Assembly: GCA_963662175.1 (NCBI GenBank)
Contig: OY759218.1
Location: forward strand, 22,224,480 to 22,288,479
Reading direction: 5' to 3'
DNA from: Aradus depressus
Lineage: Eukaryota > Arthropoda > Insecta > Hemiptera > Aradidae
Length of the DNA stretch: 64,000 nucleotides
In this document: positions 55,985 through 64,000 of the stretch, piece after piece
How the letters are laid out: each line of letters begins with the position of its first letter
Numbering within the stretch: position 1 is the stretch's first letter
Notes under the pieces: model-generated
What the model saw: the letters and a program-made list of their open reading frames with translations, nothing else
Databases searched by the model: none
Told to the model about the DNA's origin: nothing
Made by a program: the position numbers and the translations under genes

Positions 55985-56490
55985 TCCACCACATTCATCG
56001 AACCAGACACGTCTTCACTTGCCGCCTTAGACTCAACCACAACTGATTACCTTTCCACCTTCAAAAAATCAAAATTTTAGATCATCCTTTTTGTAGCTGC
56101 GACAGACTCACTCCAGCTGACTCCAATCATGTCTTGTTAGCCTGTCCACTAACTGTCTTCCATAGAGACCAGCTATTTCATAACTTAATATCCCATCATG
56201 TCCCCCTACCTACCGATATCAGATTAATAATTAGTAGAGTTAGACATATTGAGATCCTAGACGCTCTTTTCAGTTTTATTTCCGCAAATAGTATAGTTTT
56301 ACGATTACTCCAATTTTAATCCTAACTACATCTTCACTTGTAAAATTATTTAGTCCCTTCTTTTCAGTCCCCCCTCTTGCAAAATTTCTAAATTAACTTA
56401 TTTAATCCATCCTTGCCAAATTTGTACCTCATTAGTGTCTTGGCTGATATGCATTGACCATAAGGCCAAAACAAGAAAAAAAAAAAAAAA
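55985..56490 (+). mobile_element. 5'-truncated LINE with poly(A) tail
   Basis: Codes for an ORF2 end (55985-56319), followed by a 3' UTR and a poly(A) run at 56475-56490. The last bases before the A run resemble the SINE-2 tail. Confidence 0.75.
56015..56319 (+). pseudogene. LINE ORF2 C-terminal knuckle, frameshifted
   Basis: After a frameshift near 56075 the frame reads KILDHPFCSCDRLTPADSNH, then VLLACPLTVFHRDQLFHNLI. This is a CxC...H...C knuckle of the type closing I- and R1-related ORF2 proteins. Before the shift the other frame reads STTTDYLSTFKKSK. RT and endonuclease are missing. Confidence 0.65.
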
Positions 56491-56559
56491 GATTCCATTT
56501 TTCTTTTTTGGGCAGAGTTCCTCCACACCTTAAAGGTCAGTCCAATGTACGTTATTGTT

Positions 56560-56935
56560 TTATTTATTCATTTATATTTTTTTATTTATTTAGACTTTTT
56601 TATATATTCATTTATAATTGATTATTATATATATATATTATTTTTCATATATTGTTATAGTTACATTGTTTTCTTTTTTTTCAATATCTCGCACATTGCG
56701 CCCTGATGATGGGATGTAAGAACGTCCCGAAACATCGTTGGGATAAAGGCACCTCCGAAAAGTTGTTTTTGAAAAATTTAATTTTTATTAAATTGAAAAA
56801 TATGTCTACGTAGTTATAAATCTAATTTATAAGCTATCTTAATGCATAAATTCTTTTGACGTATCCTATTACCATGTATTGGTTTAACGGAAATAAATAA
56901 ACTTATTATTATTATTAATTGATTGATTAAATCTT
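56560..56935 (+). mobile_element. TTA-tailed retroposon with hammerhead-like motif
   Basis: Holds the hammerhead-like motif at 56703, then TTATAAGCTATCTTAATGCA, GACGTATCCTATTACCATGT and GGTTTAACGGAAATAAATAA with an (ATT)n tail. Confidence 0.65.
56703..56744 (+). ncRNA. Hammerhead-like motif, canonical boxes
   Basis: CTGATGA, a T, hairpin GGGATGTAAGAACGTCCC, GAAAC, loop ATC, GTT. Both core boxes are canonical and the stem III layout (GAAAC, three-base loop, GUU) is that of minimal hammerheads. One extra U precedes stem II, and stem I pairing is weak here (two base pairs). Confidence 0.4.
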
Positions 56936-57394
56936 GCTGAGGGAGTACTTTGCCGGTGATACATCACTTTTTTGGTTTTGGGAATTACTCTCAATTTAAT
57001 TTGGTGTATCTGTATGTAAATGTTTTTGTGTTGTTGGTCCATTCTATTTTGGAGAGTTCATTTATTAGTTGAGATATTGGATAATAATTATGGAATTCAT
57101 ATTGGCAACCTGTAGAAAGCCCTTCCCCAATAATCACAGTTGTTTATTCGACTTTAAAATCGGAAAACAGAAGAACAGGATCCTTGGAGTTTGGCCAACA
57201 AAAAAAGGATTATCGAAGATCTGGAGTAATTTAGTCGTTGTGTAGGTAGGTATCCGTAGGTTCTGAATACAAACCATCTCATTAAGACAATCCTACCTCG
57301 GAAGTATCATATCTAACTATACTAGCAAAGGCAGATCATTGGGAGGGGATATGGGGGAGGGGGGGGGGGGGGGGGTACCTACCCCTCCTTACTA

Positions 57395-57565
57395 TTGAAA
57401 AAAGAACTTCCAGTTAGTACTCTCATAGTTCTGATGAACGAAGTGAAGGTACCTGATATGTATGTGTTCTATAGATATCACAACTGTGTTCCATATCTAT
57501 CTGTGGCTTCCTTCAAATCCTCACTATTCCAATATCTCTTCACTAAACAATCCACTCCTCTTTGA
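57395..57565 (+). pseudogene. Possible LINE ORF2 end; source of the 103-bp array
   Basis: Frame: LPVSTLIVLMNEVKVPDMYV, then FYRYHNCVPYLSVASFKSSL, then FQYLFTKQSTPL and a stop. VASFKSSLFQYLF resembles the SxxSFKxxLxxYL block that closes some CR1-like ORF2 proteins. The DNA here (GAAGTGAAGGTACCTGATAT, CACAACTGTGTTCCATATCT) is the text repeated in the array at 58231-59112. Confidence 0.4.
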
Positions 57566-58230
57566 TCTCTCCCTCGTATTCTGTAATTCGTCAACCTTAA
57601 TTATCTAATCATTCAAATTACTTTTCCTTTTTTTTCTCTCTCTTTTTTTTTGTCTTTGTCGTTATATATAATATTCCTTTTTGGTTCATTTAAACATTAA
57701 TATATTTTTATCATGCATTTATTTATTTTTTATCTTATCTTATTTTATTTTGACCATTTTTCTTTTTCTTCTCTCTCCTCACACTTTTCTATCTAGCCAA
57801 GCCCCTATTTTCTAAAATTAATTTTATTTCAACCTTGGCTGGGCATCCTTCCTTCTCTTTTATAATCAACCATCATAGTACTATGCTCGGACGATTTATA
57901 TTATCAATTTTATTTCTTTCTTAGTTATATAGATTTGTTTTTTTTTTCTTTTTTACTTATTCTCTTTTATTTTTGTAGATACTCTTATTTTTTTTTTTTT
58001 TCATCATAATGAAGTTGTTAATTTTATGTTTTTTCCGGTTAATCTTTTGTTTATCTATTTTTTTAATTGCATAGTTTTTCTCCAATGTAGCACTAATTTT
58101 TATTTCCCTATCTTTTTATTCCTTTGTACGATACTATATTTCATTGTTTTATTTTCTTTACTCTGTATGTATTTATTCGTAGGGGACCTCGGTTCCAGAA
58201 TAATAAAATTTCTTTTCATTTTCATTTTGT

Positions 58231-59112
58231 CTAGCACAGCAATTGGAACTGTGAGGTTGTGTTCTGATGAGAGAAGTGAAGGTACCTGATATGTATGTGT
58301 TCTATAGATATCACAACTACGTTCCATATCTATCTAGCACAGCAATTGGAACTGTGAGGTTGTGTTCTGATGAGAGAAGTGAAGGTACCTGATATGTATG
58401 TGTTCTATAGATATCACAACTACGTTCCATATCTATCTAGCACAACAATTGGAACTGTGAGGTTGTGTTCTGATGAGAGAAGTGAAGGTACCTGATATGT
58501 ATGTGTTCTATAGATATCACAACTACGTTCCATATCTATCTAGCACAGCAATTGGAACTGTGAGGTTGTGTTCTGATGAGAGAAATGAAGGTATCTGATA
58601 TGTATGTGTTCTATAGATATCACAACTATGTTCCATATCTATCTAGCACAACAATTGGAACTGTGAGGTTGTGTTCTGATGAGAGAAGTGAAGGTACCTG
58701 ATATGTATGTGTTCTATAGATATCACAACTACGTTCCATATCTATCTAGCACAGCAATTGGAACTGTGAGGTTGTGTTCTGATGAGGGAAGTGAAGGTAT
58801 CTGATATGTATGTGTTCTATAGATATCACAACTATGTTCCATATCTATCTAGCACAACAATTGGAACTGTGAGGTTGTGTTCTGATGAGAGAAGTGAAGG
58901 TACCTGTTGTGTATGTGATCTATTGATATTACAACTACGTTCCATATCTATCTAGCACAGCAATTGGAACTGTGAGGTTGTGTTCTGATGAGGGAAGTGA
59001 AGGTATCTGATATGTATGTGTTCTATTGATATCACAACTACGTTCCATATCTATCTAGCACAGCAATTGGAACTGTGAGGTTGTGTTCTGATGAGAGAAG
59101 TGAAGGTATCGG
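58231..59112. repeat. Tandem repeat, period 103 bp, about 8.5 copies
   Basis: Unit: CTAGCACAGCAATTGGAACT, GTGAGGTTGTGTTCTGATGA, GAAGTGAAGGTACCTGATAT, GTTCTATAGATATCACAACT, CGTTCCATATCTAT. Copies differ by single bases; CAGCA/CAACA and ACGTT/ATGTT variants are scattered. The period is not a multiple of three. Confidence 0.92.
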
Positions 59113-59414
59113 TTTTCTGAGTGGACCAAAGTAAATATGAGTTGTGGTCGGATGAACTGACTCTGAGAAGAAAGTTAGTTAGTGATATAATTGAGTAGGT
59201 AATAATAGAAGGATGGGCCCCTCGAGGGCTTATCTCGCTCCATCAGACACAACACAAAGTGACATCTTAACTGATCCTCATGGGAATCGAACCTCCAACC
59301 CACACCACTCTGTCCAGTAAATGAAAAAAGCAAGTTCAAAAAGTCGTCAGTGAATCAACTACAATGACATTCCAGCTTCAATTATTCAACCAGTAAGTGT
59401 CTTACTTATAGATT
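59113..59414. other. Stretch with no recognised feature
   Basis: No supported feature between the 103-bp array and the next SINE. Confidence 0.4.
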
Positions 59415-59716
59415 GAGGGCGGCAGTAGCGTGCTTGCCTTCTGAGCTCAAGATCGCGGGTTCGAAAACCGGCCGAAGTCCTTTTTTTTATCTAAAAGGTA
59501 AAAAAACCTTGAGCATGCCGTCCTTCGGATGGAAAGTAAAGCGATGGTCCCGAGCCTGTACGATTTCAGGTACTCGTTAAATATCCCCTGCCCTAACCTG
59601 GGTAGTTTTTAGAACTCCCACTGTAGTCTGGCTCATGTCCATCAGAGCGACGAAAGAGCTCTCTGGTAGTAGGCGATATGAGCTCGTAGTTAAAGCCCAC
59701 GCATGAGTAATAATAA
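59415..59716 (+). mobile_element. SINE-1, diverged
   Basis: GAGGGCGGCAGTAGCGTGCT at the head (box A damaged), GCGGGTTCGAAAACC (box B), body and GCATGAGTAATAATAACTAA end present. Confidence 0.8.
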
Positions 59717-59903
59717 CTAACTTATGAACATATTTTCGTATCGAAATGTCCATTCCATTGAAAATTATTGGGGTTTTTGAAGTTAAGCCCTTCTTCTCTT
59801 TGGTCGATTTGGTTAAAAAACAGAGAATGTTATACTTATGAATTTCTCAATCCGCATATAAAATGTGTCGGTATACTCAGTCTAACGGGACTTATTGTGG
59901 CCT

Positions 59904-59962
59904 TGAGAGCACGAGTAGCACAGATGTAGCGTGCTTGCCTCCTGAGCTCAACATCGCGGCTT
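59904..59962 (+). mobile_element. SINE-1 head fragment
   Basis: GAGAGCACGAGTAGCACAGA, GTGCTTGCCTCCTGAGCTCA, then a degenerate box B. No SINE body follows. Confidence 0.55.
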
Positions 59963-60340
59963 TAAACTCAGTTATTTTATCACAAATAAATAAAATGTCT
60001 TTTGAAGTGTTTAAATGTTTAGTCAATGAGGATGTACAGTACACTTCACGTTTTACTATATTTAGATATATATATCTTAGATTTGCCAATGTGATCCATG
60101 CTCGGACTATACAATATTATGAGTTAAATTAGCTTATAGTTCATATTCAGTGGCAGTGCTAGGATGAGGTCCCCAAGGAAATCACAGATCTCCCACTCTC
60201 TCACTGGATAATAACTAGCGACTGATTTGTAGAAGACTATGCTGAATCTGCGGGGTGAACCCATCTCTTTTTGGGGAACAATTAAAGATATAATAATAAT
60301 TTTGTTTCTGTTAAACACATGATCACATACGAAACCACGA

Positions 60341-60795
60341 CATCCGCCTACTAATAAAGAAGTATATTATATCAAATAAGTAAGTCAACTACATCCGCCT
60401 ACTAATAAAGAAGTATATTATGTGAAATAAGTAAATCAACTACATCCGCCTACTAATAAAGAAGTATATTATGTCAAATAAGTAAATCAACTACATCCGC
60501 CTACTAATAAAGAAGTATATTATGTGAAATAAGTAAATCAACTACATCCGCCTGCTAATAAAGAAGTATATTATGTGAAATAAGTAAATCAACTACATCC
60601 GCCTACTAATAAAGAAGTATATTATGTGAAATAAGTAAATCAACTACATCCGCCTACTAATAAAGAAGTATATTATGTCAAATAAGTAAGTCAACTACAT
60701 CCGCCTACTAATAAAGAAGTATATTATGTGAAATAAGTAAATCAACTACATCCGCCTACTAATAAAGAAGTATGTATATTATGTCAAATAAGTAA
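60341..60795. repeat. Tandem repeat, period 51 bp, about nine copies
   Basis: Unit: CATCCGCCTACTAATAAAGA, AGTATATTATGTGAAATAAG, TAAATCAACTA. A degenerate copy follows at 60866-60895 (ATCTGCCTACTAATAAAGAA). Confidence 0.93.
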
Positions 60796-60843
60796 TATAG
60801 AGGTATCAGTCCAGGAATATAAATTATTGGACTGACCTCTGTA
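60796..60843. repeat. Hairpin between array copies
   Basis: AGAGGTATCAGTCCA and TGGACTGACCTCT are inverted complements apart from a two-base bulge, with a 14-base AT-rich loop. Confidence 0.75.
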
Positions 60844-61311
60844 CTACCCATTCAACAAATAAGTCCACTATATCTGCCTACTAATAAAGAAGTTTATTTT
60901 GTTGGTTTTGAAATAAATGAAAAATAGTATATTTATTTTTACGCATATTTTTATCTTCCAAGCACTTTCCTGAAAATTTTAATAATGGACGAGGTTAGAA
61001 TCAAAGTGGTCTAAGTGACATTTTTAAAACTTTGAAAAAACGGTGCATTAAGTTCTCAACTGATTTAAAAAATCTATAATTTATCGAAACTGGAAATATT
61101 TTGTCTTCTGCTTTTAAGGGGAAAGTTGCTATTAGCAAATCATAAAATTGAATAAAGATCTTAATTTCAAGGTCATTATTGATATGTTTAAGTTACTTGT
61201 TCATGTCACCAAAATGGAGTAAGTGATTTGCCACTAGATCTCAGCACTGGCTAGGATTTATCTTGTACAACCTTTTTCCTGAACAGAACTATCATTTTTG
61301 TACCCGATTAT

Positions 61312-61982
61312 CAGTGCCGGATTAAGCGAATAGGAGGCCCCAGGCCCTTAAAATTTTTGGGGCCCCCCATTTTTTTACAAACTGCAATAAAATGTTTATT
61401 TATGCATTTATATGCATTTAACAATGGATTTATATTATTTCTAAGGTATAAACATGAAATAAATTTTAATTTTTGTTAAAATATATATTCTTTTCAGAAC
61501 TAAAATTACAAAAACATGTTATAAACAATATTAATTTATAATATAAACATTGATATAAGATTTGTCTTTAAAAATGTTTCTTTCTACACTTGAGGTCGCT
61601 AAAATCATTGATGATGTCTTCAAAATCAATTTGACGAAGAACATCTGATTCAATGAACATCAAACTCAGCATGTCTAATCGTGCTTGATGCATAATGCTT
61701 TTTTGCTCGCTTTCGACTCGTTTTAATTTTGAAAAAGAGCGCTCTGCAGAACAATTTGTTGTCATGAGCGTTAAAAAAATGCGAAGAGCAATTTCAACGT
61801 TTGGAAAAACAGTTGCAAGATTATCTCGAAACATCGTAAAGTTCAGAATGAGTGAACTGGGGTTTTGATGGAAATTTCGATTTAACATAAGTGTGAATCC
61901 ATTTTCAATTTTTACGGGGGCCCTTCATCGACGGGGGCCCCAGGCCATGGTCTAGTCCGGTCTATTGGGTAATCCAGCACTG
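61312..61982 (-). mobile_element. Short hAT element, complete, 671 bp
   Basis: Termini CAGTGCCGGATTAAGC and GGGTAATCCAGCACTG, with a perfect 8-bp TSD (CCGATTAT) at 61304-61311 and 61983-61990. Sister of 38350-39022 in the other orientation. Confidence 0.9.
61568..61888 (-). CDS. hATC dimerisation domain-only protein (hAT-derived)
   Basis: 106-residue frame starting MLNRNFHQNPSS and ending DLKCRKKHF. It contains NVEIALRIFLTLMTTNCSAE and RSFSKLKRVESEQKSIMHQA. Versus the copy at 38444 it has about a dozen replacements and small indels near residues 5 and 17-20 that keep the frame. The catalytic part of the transposase is missing, so it could at most bind DNA-bound or full-length transposase. 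Expression is unknown. Confidence 0.6.
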   Translation of the reverse strand: MLNRNFHQNPSSLILNFTMFRDNLATVFPNVEIALRIFLTLMTTNCSAERSFSKLKRVESEQKSIMHQARLDMLSLMFIESDVLRQIDFEDIINDFSDLKCRKKHF

Positions 61983-62104
61983 CCGATTATGCACTTAATG
62001 AAACATTTTCAAAAATGTCACTTGGACCATTTTGATTCTAACCCCGTCAATTGGCACTTAGACGGTTACTCATTGTGTCTCAACGATAGCGGAGGATGAT
62101 AAAA

Positions 62105-62345
62105 AGTCGTCGGTAAATCACCGGCTATGTACTTCCCCAGCAAGAATTAATCAATTATGTTTTTGCTCTCCCTCCAAAGCTGTTTGGACTAAATACTAAA
62201 TTTTGTGTAAGTATATTCATTACATCGGCAGTTATTAGAGTGTTTGAGTTGAGCCACCCCCTCTGAACCCCCATCCCCTTCTGCCGATTCCTCTAAAAAT
62301 TAATAGGTACCATCTCCTTATAAGGTTTTGAATTGACATTGTGAT
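62105..62345 (-). repeat. ACTTCCCC dispersed repeat
   Basis: GGCTATGTACTTCCCCAGCA, ACATCGGCAGTTATTAGAGT and GAGTTGAGCCACCCCC in family order. Confidence 0.65.
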
Positions 62346-63180
62346 AATTATAAGATTAATAAATAATAATAAACATCAATAATAATAAACAATAATTACC
62401 ACATTTCCTGTAGAAATTTGATCTCTTTTCTTTATTTAAATTTTGATTTCTACAGTAGTTTTTCGAAAAGGGTTCTAAAAAAAATATTATCAATAATTTA
62501 AGACGTGCAATTTTGAAGAAAGTACATGTATCAAAAAAAAATTCCATTTAACAAATTTCTCTCTTGGATTTACAAAGAGATACCAATTTTTTAAATAATT
62601 TTAAATAATATTAATTCTAATCCAAGAGTTTTCAAATGATATTACTGGGCCAACAGGGAAGATGAATAGAATAGAATTTTAAAGGACAAATATTTTGGGT
62701 TATTTTCTTTATTTACATATTTTAATTAAAAAAAACTAATCATTGAACAAACAAAAACAAAAAAACCAAAAGAACAAAATCATAAAACTAAATACTTAAA
62801 ACTATTTCTTTTTTTCTTTTTGTTTGGGCATATAAAATAAATAAATGATTAAATGTACCCTCTTGACGTCTCTACCACACAATTTAGACCTCGACTACTC
62901 TTCACTCTTCAATTTCACCTTTAGTCAATTTTCATATAATTGTTCAACTTCACTAAAAAAAAAACATCCCAACTTTAAGTGCACTGTTCCAGAGCTAGCT
63001 CCCGACTCATCTCTATTTTTTTTCACAGCTGTTTTTTAGATTTCATTTTTTTTAATGTCCTTTTTTTTTTTTTTTAAACCTTGATATATATAATAAAAAA
63101 AAAATACCTTTTTTTGTTGTGTCTTTTGATATTCATAAAAAAAAATGTTCCATAGTCAAGGTGATTGTTGTTTACATCAC
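62346..63180. other. AT-rich stretch, nothing recognised
   Basis: Many A and T runs; no repeat family or gene supported. Confidence 0.5.
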
Positions 63181-63577
63181 AGACATATAAAATTTCGTGT
63201 CGATACATTCATTGGAGTTTTGACTATTTTTTTGTTCTTTTGACGGATTGAAATACTTTTTTCATAATAACTTTGTTATTGTGTGTATAGAAAGTAAAAA
63301 TGAGCGAGAATAAAAGAGTTTTGAACAAGACTTGGCCAGGTCCCTCCCCAGAAACCAACTAAAACCTTTCCCACTTTAGTCACCAACAAAAGTTCAATGC
63401 AAAGAAACTTTCCTTTGACTTTTCTCAACTTGCAAGCCCCCTTTTGTTTATTTTTGCTGTTTTTTTTTTCGTGTTTTTTCATTTGTTCTCTGGTAAATAT
63501 TTCAGCCATGATTCTATGTGAACAATTGGTCAAACTTATTATTTACAATAATATCGAAAATGTATTTTTCACATCTA

Positions 63578-64000
63578 CAGTAGACTCTCCCTTATCCGGA
63601 CCGACGTGATGCCGGATAACGGAAATCATCAATTAATGAGAAAAAATATATCAATTAAAGCATAAAAAAAAATGTTTTTAGGTGAGCTAAGGAATAAAAC
63701 ACGTATGTATTTTGTTGATAACATTTATTAAATTGACAAATATGTAGGTACATCATGGCCCCCACATTGGATTGCGGGCCCTGTAACCAGGATCAGGGTC
63801 GGGCCCCCCATCTCATAGTCATGTGCTGTATTATAATTACATGGTTATTTTTTAACCCTTTTACAATTTTATTTAAACTAAAAATAGATTGTAAGGTATA
63901 ATTAATGTTACAGTATCAGTCAGATTTTAAAACCAAACTTTATTGATTAAATTATTTCACACATCAATTGCTACCGTGATTATATCATTTACTTTTATTT
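63578..64000 (+). mobile_element. pogo/Tigger-like element, 5' end, runs off the window
   Basis: Starts CAGTAGACTCTCCCTTATCC after TA. This terminus differs from the CAGTAGAACCTC family at 42624. GATGCCGGATAACGG follows. The right end is not in the window. Confidence 0.5.

Larger units (their letters stand above)
60988..62048. mobile_element. TIR element split by a short hAT element
   Basis: Inverted ends GACGAGGTTAGAATCAAAGT and the complement of GACGGGGTTAGAATCAAAAT, extending through AAGTGACATTTTT. Without the hAT insert it is about 390 bp with no coding content. Confidence 0.75.

Noticed and set aside
57092..57244. 51-residue frame starting MEFILATCRKPFPNN
   Set aside because: No family resemblance; too short to support alone.
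58255..58290. CTGATGAGAGAAGTGAAGG in the 103-bp array as a hammerhead
   Set aside because: Box 1 is present but GAAA and a second stem are not.

Overview
The window is AT-rich animal DNA made almost wholly of transposable elements and satellites. I found no complete host gene, no rRNA gene, no functional tRNA gene and no bacterial-type operon. Jockey-like and R1-like LINE 3' ends, tRNA-derived SINEs, hAT, pogo-like and PIF/Harbinger elements, a Ty3/Gypsy fragment and Helitrons together suggest an arthropod, most likely an insect. The species cannot be read from this sequence.

Layout. 1-10192: SINE, LINE, hAT and foldback elements, many inserted into one another, with several target-site duplications (TSDs) still readable. 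10193-29219: a 19-kb composite Helitron array of four units. Each unit carries a tandem array made from the Helitron 5' leader (A), then a 33/66-bp tandem array (B) whose monomers resemble inverted copies of the Helitron 3' tip. The first three units then have a mutated 3' terminus (CTAC or CTAT), a 441-bp satellite (C) that resembles part of the local SINE, and a linker. Only the last unit ends in a proper hairpin plus CTAG. The array sits in a hAT-type MITE, which itself sits in a copy of the window's commonest dispersed repeat (here called the ACTTCCCC repeat). 29220-42053: dispersed repeats, hAT elements, a Gypsy integrase relic flanked by 77-bp direct repeats, a foldback with a Harbinger MITE at its centre, and a 673-bp hAT element with an open hATC reading frame. 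42054-45250: a short Helitron, a pogo-like MITE and nested palindromes. 45250-64000: SINEs, a hAT element with perfect TSDs, a transposon with many internal GCCCTA motifs, a 590-bp near-perfect palindrome, a pogo-like MITE split by a SINE, a Harbinger element with a MADF reading frame, LINE 3' ends, 103-bp and 51-bp tandem arrays, and a second short hAT element inside another TIR element.

How the parts relate. None of the elements here encodes a complete transposase or reverse transcriptase, so all would depend on enzymes supplied from elsewhere. The most unusual observations are the Helitron array with its inverted terminus-like monomers and SINE-derived satellite, and a set of hammerhead-ribozyme-like motifs in four foldback or retroposon families. 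All similarity statements come from reading by eye; no database search or folding program was run.
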